DNA of 64,000 nt, taken from Neurospora tetrasperma FGSC 2508. Its lineage: Eukaryota; Ascomycota; Sordariomycetes; Sordariales; Sordariaceae. This document shows positions 57,613 through 64,000 of the stretch, piece after piece. The position numbers were made by a program, and so were the translations under genes. The DNA lies in the NCBI RefSeq assembly GCF_000213175.1, contig NW_009799104.1, forward strand, positions 1,319,214 to 1,383,213, written 5' to 3'. The notes beneath the pieces are model-generated. The model was not told where the DNA came from, ran no database searches, and saw only the letters and a list, made by a program, of their open reading frames with translations. Each line of letters opens with the position of its first letter. Position 1 is the stretch's first letter.

Positions 57613-59405
57613 ATGACACATAGCGCCAGTCTATCTACCGAGATTCGCCACAACGCCCTCCTTCAACTTCTTGCCAACTCGTTGGTCCTGAACCATACGA
57701 CTCCCTACTTGTCTTCCTACGATGTCTTGAATCTAGCTGCTACCTCGCGTACCTTCCGATACATCGTCTATTCCACGCCCCATATCTTTAGCCGCTTGGA
57801 CCTTACCACTGTCAGGAAGGCTCAGTACATCGAAGAGAAATCCAGTCGCGGTGGCGAGTCAGAGGGTGAACAGACGGAAGACGAGTACACACTCTCCCTA
57901 TCATCTCATGCCTAAGCGAACGCCTGCTGACTTGTTCATTCTTGGGACAGCGTCTACTCGGGCCACCTCCGTCGTATCTTTAGCAGCCTTCGGTGTCTAG
58001 ATATCCTCCGACATGTCCAAGTCCTTTGCCTCGACGGACTTTCCGTTACCTCCGAGCTAGTCCACGAAATCCTCACCGACCCAACATACTCGGTCAAAAT
58101 CCTATCGATCCGTGATGTGGTGAACATGAATGAAGGGAAGCTCCGTGCTGCCTTGCAATATGCGTGCCGACCATCAAGACCTGAAGGGACACCACGCTTG
58201 AAAGGTCTCTATGTGTTCGGGCCCAAGGACTCGGTACGCCCTGACTTGTCCAGCTCAGGCGCTTCTACTCCGACCTCAACATGCTCATCAACCTCGTGGG
58301 CGGCTGGTACTGGTGCAGCTGATCAGGAGCCCGAGGCGTGGTATACCAAGCGCGGCGCTCAGTTTCCAATCTTGAATGGAAGTCGAACTATTTCCGAATG
58401 GGCATCGTGGGCCTCCACGCTCATCGCGTGTTACAGCAACATAGCCTTTGACGCTGTCCTTTGCACTGGTCCTAGACACCTGAACTCTCGCGCGTGGGGA
58501 GCGGTGAACATTGAAGCACTGAATGCCGCCAAAAACCCAGCATCGGCCGACGTTCCCATTCATGCTGTCGCCACGCACAGCCTAGGCGGGTGTGCTGCCT
58601 GCGGTTCAGCTCCCGAGGGATGGACGATTTGGGGTGAGGAGCCTCCGGCAGAGCGTGATCCCCACGAAAGGAGAGCAAGCGAAGGCGGCACGATGACAAC
58701 CGACATCGGCCGGTTCCCCTTGCTTGCCCCGCCGCCACTGCACTCAGTCAGCTTGAAATCTGCCATGTGTCCGACAGGCCAGTCGGTGTATACCCGTCTC
58801 TCGCAGTTCAGGAGCAAAGATGAACAGGCCCGGTTTATCCCGCGCTGTTATGACTGTATCCGTGATCGATACTGTACGGGTTGCAATAAGTGGTGGTGTG
58901 AGACGTGTTACGTTGGACCTTGGGCGTCTGTTCATGATGGCGAGGCTTCGCGGGCTAAGATGAATGATCTTGTGAGTGGTCTTTGTCCCCTTCGCGTCCT
59001 GAACCTAGGTCTCGCTGGAGACTGGCTCCCAACATCTGTCCTAAGTGCGCAGTTTGCTAACCTCACTCCGACACAGGCCCGCGTAATCAAGAGTTGCTGG
59101 GAGTGCGGCATGAATGTTAGTTCATTTCTCCCACCCGCCGAACCACACACATGAATATCCCTGACGCTTCTTGTTGCCAGTGCCGCGATTGCATCAACGA
59201 CACCCAACGAATTTGCGCTCGCTGCGGTGGAGGCTACTGCCTGTCACATAACGAGGGCTCGAATCACACCACGTGCGACTGTATGTGCAATCCTTGCCGT
59301 GTGATACAAATTTATGACTTGGCGAAATATTGCCAGCACTGACATTTTTACATAGGGTGCTCCGCTAGAGGCAGGGCCGGCGTCAGACATCCTGAGCTCT
59401 ATTGA
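57613..59405 (+). CDS. F-box-like protein with Cys-rich C-terminus (528 aa, 4 exons)
   Basis: Exons are 57613-57884, 57951-59115, 59181-59280 and 59356-59405; introns are 66, 65 and 75 nt, all frame-preserving. The N-terminus (NSLVLNHTTPYLSSYDVLNLAATSRTFRYIV) resembles an F-box, the Skp1-binding module of SCF ubiquitin ligases. The middle matches the leucine-rich layout of fungal F-box proteins (LRRIFSSLRCLDILRHVQVLCLDG). From about residue 350 on it is rich in Cys pairs: CYDCIRDRYCTGCNKWWCETCYVGP, SCWECGMN|CRDCINDTQRICARCGGGYC and CDWCSARGR, suggesting two or three zinc-binding sites. The second intron uses donor GTTAGT; the third splits the Trp codon of CDWCS. SCF function is inferred; target unknown. 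Confidence 0.78.
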
Positions 59406-60880
59406 CAGTGCAGTCCCTCAACCCTCATGCAACATGACGGCTTGAGATCGGCGCCCAGGCTGTGTGGGTAGGCAGAAAGTGGGAGTTACCTCGGGCAGTT
59501 GGCCTCGGGATGGTTGACGATTCGGACGTATCTCCTCTATTTTGTTTTGCTGTGCTGCTGGGTTTGCCTTTTTTTTTTTTTTTTTTTTTTTTTCTTTTTG
59601 TTGGTCGGATGTAGTGATACCCTGATGTTTCGGCGTTTTGTGTGTTTTGGTCGATTCTTCAAATCCTTTCTCTTCGGCAGTCTGGAGTTACGAGGACAAC
59701 TCACCTCTTTTCATGGATACTTACCATGCTGTATATACCCCAAGTCTCCCATCTTCAAACAGTGTCTGTGTTACATGTTTTCGCTCGACGTGTGTGTGTT
59801 GTAAACTTGAGTGCACTATACCTGACGATGTACAGTGGACATCCAGCCGGCAAGCTCGGCAAGCGTGACATCCGGGATCTCTGCCAGTCCCGGGCCGCGA
59901 GTCTTTTCAAAGGTACGACGGTAAATAGACTTTAGACTATCTGAGATGAACCCTTTCCCTCCAGCCATGCTAGGGCTATTTCGGTCCGTTCACGGCATCT
60001 GGGATCATGTCTCCATCGTATGTAATATACATTTCAACTACGTACTGGTGGATGCGTGGGTGAAGAGTGAATCGGAACTAACGGAGTTTAAACCCGACGC
60101 TCGGTAGGGGGGCATCTGACCAATCAGCGATGGGCAATGATCTCAAAATGGCAGGTTTGGCGATTGGCACCTCGGTGATAAACCAGGACCGAAACCCCGT
60201 TCTCAATGAACATGCTTGAGGCTTAGATCTCGAAATTCAAAAATCATGCCGAGGCTGGTTGGTTAATCAGATCCGGTCACTCAATCTAATCATTATGAAT
60301 CCACTCAATTGGTAACGAAATGAGTTCAGCGGGCGGGGTGGCACATGGCATCAGGACTGTAAACTGAAGTGCCTCCCACAGACCGTGACGATAGAAGACA
60401 TTTTTTTTCTCCATTTCCGAACGCCCTTTGGCGCAAGCACACCTTACCTAGGAAGGCCAAGCAAAGACATTTAATCCCAAAATGTCGCAGCATGGCATCC
60501 CCCACACTTTTGGACCGACAATCAATCAATCCCGCGCTTGTGCACGACACACACGGCACCAAGATGGATGTCCAGAAAACGCCAGGACGGGGATGGCCGC
60601 ACTTTACGGTGGCCCAAGTGTGACTTAGGTCGTTTATAAAACTGGTCCAAGCTCCCAGCTGGGGCCAAGTGTCGGCCATTTTATGTCAACGCCTTTACTA
60701 CACTTACAAAATTCAACACTCACGCCCAGACCTTGTGTAAGGGGTGCAGCACAGTTGGCACAGATACTGGCCTCAATCAATTAATAAGGTTCTACGAAGA
60801 AGAAAAGAGGGGAAAAGGGGTGCCCTCTGGGCGGGCATGGCCAGCTGTCCTTTTTAAGGGACGTGTGCGCGTACGGGCCG
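59406..60880. other. Intergenic region before the AT-rich block
   Basis: About 1.5 kb with no supported gene. It holds a 25-T run at 59569-59593. The final stretch (60785-60885) is GC-rich and then switches abruptly to AT-rich sequence. Confidence 0.5.
59569..59593 (+). repeat. 25-nt thymine homopolymer
   Basis: An uninterrupted T-run about 160 bases past the F-box-like stop codon, probably in its 3' UTR. Confidence 0.9.
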
Positions 60881-60889
60881 CGGGGATGC

Positions 60890-63800
60890 CGCTGCGGTAA
60901 GGGACCTGATTAGCTATATCAGTTGCCTACTGGTAGGGATTCGGATTAGCGAGACTACTAATCGCTTTAGCTATAGGCAGTAAGCCCTATAATATTAGCC
61001 TCCTCTTTCTCCCCTAATTAAAAGACTATATATATATTCGTATTTTATTACATATACCCTTAAGATTAAATAATAAACCCCTTCTTTGCTATTACCTATT
61101 TAACGCCCGAGTAATTTATATATCTTTTAAATCTCTCCTTCTTTCTCCCTCTTCCTCTTTCTCCTTCTTTAACAAGGCTATAACTCTCTATTATAAATAT
61201 TCTTTTTAATACTACCGCTCCTTTACTACCTTTATTATTTGATCCTTATTTCTCTATTTTTTACTTAATTTTTTATTTAGCCCTTACCCTTATTTATATA
61301 AAAATTTAGCGCCTATAATTACTTTAAAATATTTAGTACCCTTAATTAGTTTAATTTCAATTAGTTCCTATAGTTCTAGTAGTTCTAACAGTTCTTATAA
61401 TAGTAGTAAGGCTCCTCCCTAGCCTCGCCCTCGATTCCTACTCTGGCTCCTAAAAAGCCTAAAACTTTTAAACTAATTTAAACCCGGCCTAGTATAATTA
61501 TAGTCGGTATTAGTAAGATTACGGCCGATAATATAATTGCGGCCCTTATTACTAATATAATTGAATTTTAATTTAATTAGTATATTTATTATCTCGTTTA
61601 TAAATATAATTATATTGCTACTCCTATAGGCAGTTTAATTACCGTATATTTACCTTATTAATATAGTAAGGTTATTTATAAACTGACCTTAGTTTAAATT
61701 TAGAACGCCTTTATAGTTTAATATATTATTAATTATATTTCCGGTCCTTAGTAGGCTATCTTTTTGGCTGCTTTTAAGGCGTTCCTTAATTTCTCTCTAT
61801 TCGAGGAGAAAGGTTTTATTCTTTTATACGTTAATTATTAATTTCCTTTATTTTTTTATTTATATTGATTTTCCTTTATAGTAGCTTTTAGGGTAGAATT
61901 AGTATTCCGGCGGCTACTATTCGCCCGCCTAATCCCTCTATTACACCCGGCAAATTTAGTATTAATTCTTTATTAGGAATTAAATTAGTTGAATTTTAGA
62001 AGAGGATAATTATTATAGAATTCAATATAAATAAGGTAAGGTAGGTAGCGGATTCTATTATTAAATAAATATTAAATAAATTTATTAATTAGTATAATAA
62101 GGAATTTAAAGCGAAGAAGGTAAAGAAGACGGCTATTACTACTTCTAAATTCTCTACTTTAATAGCCGGCCCTTCCAATATTTAATTTAAACGCTATCTT
62201 CTAATTTATAAGAAGCATAATACTCTTAGTAAATACCTTTATATTAATACCCTTACTACTACTACCCTATATAAATTCAAATAATAGAATACCCCTATCC
62301 CCTAATTACCCCTTAGTATCCGTTCTTCTAATAGTATTCGCCCGCTCCCCTCGCTATTGCCCGACGTATATTTAGAGAATATTCGCCCCTACGACCTATA
62401 CAACCTTACAGATAAAAATATTATTAGTAATAGGAGGGAGGATTTTAATAATTCTGATATCGATAGCGCTATAAGGGATTTATTAAATAATAATATTATA
62501 AAAGATATTTGATATTTTAGGGTAATTTTAGGCTTAGCCCGAATAAAATCTTTATTCTTTATAATTTAGTTTATAAATTTTTAATTATATTTTTTTAGCT
62601 ATAATTCTATAATTAATTTCTTACTATCTATCTATAAATTCCTAATCCGGGAGGCTTTTAAGAGGGTATTTCTTAATATATTAGTTTAATAGTCCGTTAT
62701 TTATAGTTATTAATCTATATTTCTCTTTGAATTGATTTAGTACTGTAGTTTTTAGAAATTCTTATAATAATTTCTAAGTTAAATTCCAATACCCTTTCTA
62801 TTTTACCAAAACCTTTCGAATTATACCCTCGTACTTTCTTACTATATTAATATATAAAATTTCTTTAATTTAGAATTCTAATTCCCCTTCGACTTTAATA
62901 GCAGATAGTTAATTATTTGTAAACTTCTAGCCCGGGAGGGGATTAGTAGTTATTTAGCGGAGAAGATTAATATAGAAAATATTATAAATAGTTCAAAGAA
63001 GATTCGAGAATTCGATTATATAAGGGGAAAGAACTTTAAAAACAGTATATCTCGTATATATAATGAGTCTGCTAGAGTATTGCACAGCGAGCAGTCGTGT
63101 AATAGTTAAAATGCTATATTTGATAAAGAGAGTAAGAGAAAAAAGACTGTACTAGAAGGGTGTAGTTGAAAGAAGGTTTTATGGCCGGGCGCACGGGCTA
63201 GGTAAATATGTGGATCCGACTAATTAGGAGGCTCGCATCCTTATCGATACAACCGACCCGCCTTAGCAGACTTAGTAAAGCCGAATTTTAATCCCGGGCG
63301 CTAGCCCTATAACATTACTCCCCTACTCCCCCTTAGGGAGCTCGCTCTACCACACCAAAAAGTACTTTACTAAATATATAAAGAATAATTAAAATCCCCC
63401 ACAACCGCTCCCAACCAAATACTTAGCTAAATAGGTACAAAATATCAACAATACTAAAAAAGAAAGATCTCCTTTTCTAAACCCCCAAATAAACGCTGTA
63501 CGACCACCTGCCCTCTACCCGAATCAGTATTACTACCCTTATAAAATTATACTCCAGCCGAAGTACTAAAATTAAATTAGGGGATATTTTTAAACTTTGC
63601 CTATCCGGGGACTGTTATTATATTATTTTAATAATCCGTAATAGAAATAATCAAAATTAAGGCTATTATCCAATACTTCGTATTACTCTACTTCTCCTAC
63701 TAATAGGAACTACTATTAAACAAACTCGTTATACCTCTTACTAGAGGCAGCCTTAATAATCTTATACCTATAAAATATTACGTCTACTACCCTCTAACGG

Positions 63801-64000
63801 TTATATTTTGTGATAAACACCGTAATGGCTGGGCGGCGAAGGGTTTTATATAGTAGATTTACTATTTTAATTAATAAAAGCATACCTAACAAGCTACTTA
63901 GTCCTTCCTTTTGGACTCGGTGGCGCTCCCTTACCTTTAATATTATTAAAGTCGACCTCTAATCTTTATTTAATCCGAATCTTCCTCCTCTTCCAAATCG
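60890..64000. repeat. AT-rich, RIP-altered repeat relic (family undetermined, runs off the window)
   Basis: From about 60890 to the window end the base composition falls sharply in GC. TpA steps become very frequent while CpA and TpG are rare, the signature of repeat-induced point mutation in Neurospora. No frame of 60 codons stays open on either strand. A small GC-richer island lies at about 63180-63320. The string AGCCCTATAA followed by T/C-rich sequence occurs at both about 60985 and 63310, and might mark related ends. The element is thoroughly broken; I cannot assign it to a transposon family. In Neurospora such blocks are usually DNA-methylated heterochromatin (established knowledge, not visible here). 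Confidence 0.8.

Noticed and set aside
1-64000. CRISPR arrays, operons, ribosome-binding sites, 5S rRNA genes
   Set aside because: The sequence is a fungal nuclear genome; no regularly spaced repeats were seen, and the conserved 5S internal promoter words were not found by eye.
60890-64000. Assignment of the AT-rich block to a named retroelement or DNA transposon
   Set aside because: RIP damage leaves no readable protein signature, and possible end repeats are too short to decide.

Overview
The window is nuclear DNA of a filamentous ascomycete, almost certainly Neurospora (N. crassa or a close relative). The signs are short 50-110 nt introns with GTATGT/GTAAGT-type donors, tRNA genes with introns, CACCATGG-type start contexts, and a closing AT-rich block with the TpA-rich, CpA-poor look left by repeat-induced point mutation (RIP). 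Gene content and order (rhamnogalacturonan lyase / MFS / Tob55 / Ubc6 / CDR4 / Sip5 / Trf4-like / Arp6) match what I remember of the N. crassa asd-1 to cdr4 region. That match is recollection and was not checked.

Layout. 1-8 kb: the 3' part of a PL4 rhamnogalacturonan lyase, a convergent sugar-porter MFS gene, a second intronless MFS gene of the zinc-induced-facilitator-like type, and a small secreted heme (AA8) protein. 8.2-10.9 kb: no recognisable gene. 10.9-16.5 kb: an ARA2-type aldo-keto reductase, the mitochondrial beta-barrel insertase Tob55/Sam50, and the tail-anchored ERAD E2 enzyme Ubc6, the last with a GC-AG intron. 18.0-22.8 kb: the azole-efflux PDR transporter CDR4. 22.8-30.1 kb: a 7.3 kb gene-free stretch holding a 164-bp element with perfect 20-bp inverted ends. 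30-42.4 kb: a Sip5-type RING protein, two intron-containing tRNAs (Tyr, Met), a Trf4/5-type poly(A) polymerase divergent from Arp6 of the SWR1 complex, and an Ldh2/malate dehydrogenase-family oxidoreductase. 44.3-52.7 kb: a second sugar porter, tRNA-Ser, tRNA-Arg, a G1 glutamic peptidase, tRNA-Ile and a small secreted protein. 53.3-59.4 kb: an Ufd1-like zinc-finger protein and an F-box-like Cys-rich protein. 60.9-64 kb: the RIP-altered AT-rich relic.

The region mixes housekeeping genes (protein import, ERAD, RNA surveillance, chromatin, tRNA) with an outward-facing set: pectin lyase, sugar porters, secreted protease, secreted heme protein and drug pump. It does not look like one co-regulated cluster. 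The lyase next to a sugar porter is the only pairing that suggests a shared pathway. Exon boundaries were assigned by hand from reading frame, splice consensus and remembered family motifs; no search or RNA data were used. The strongest items for follow-up are the inverted-repeat element at 27.5 kb, the nested palindrome at 43.3 kb, the long open frame upstream of the first sugar porter, the homopolymer abutting a cdr4 splice donor, and the RIP-altered right end.
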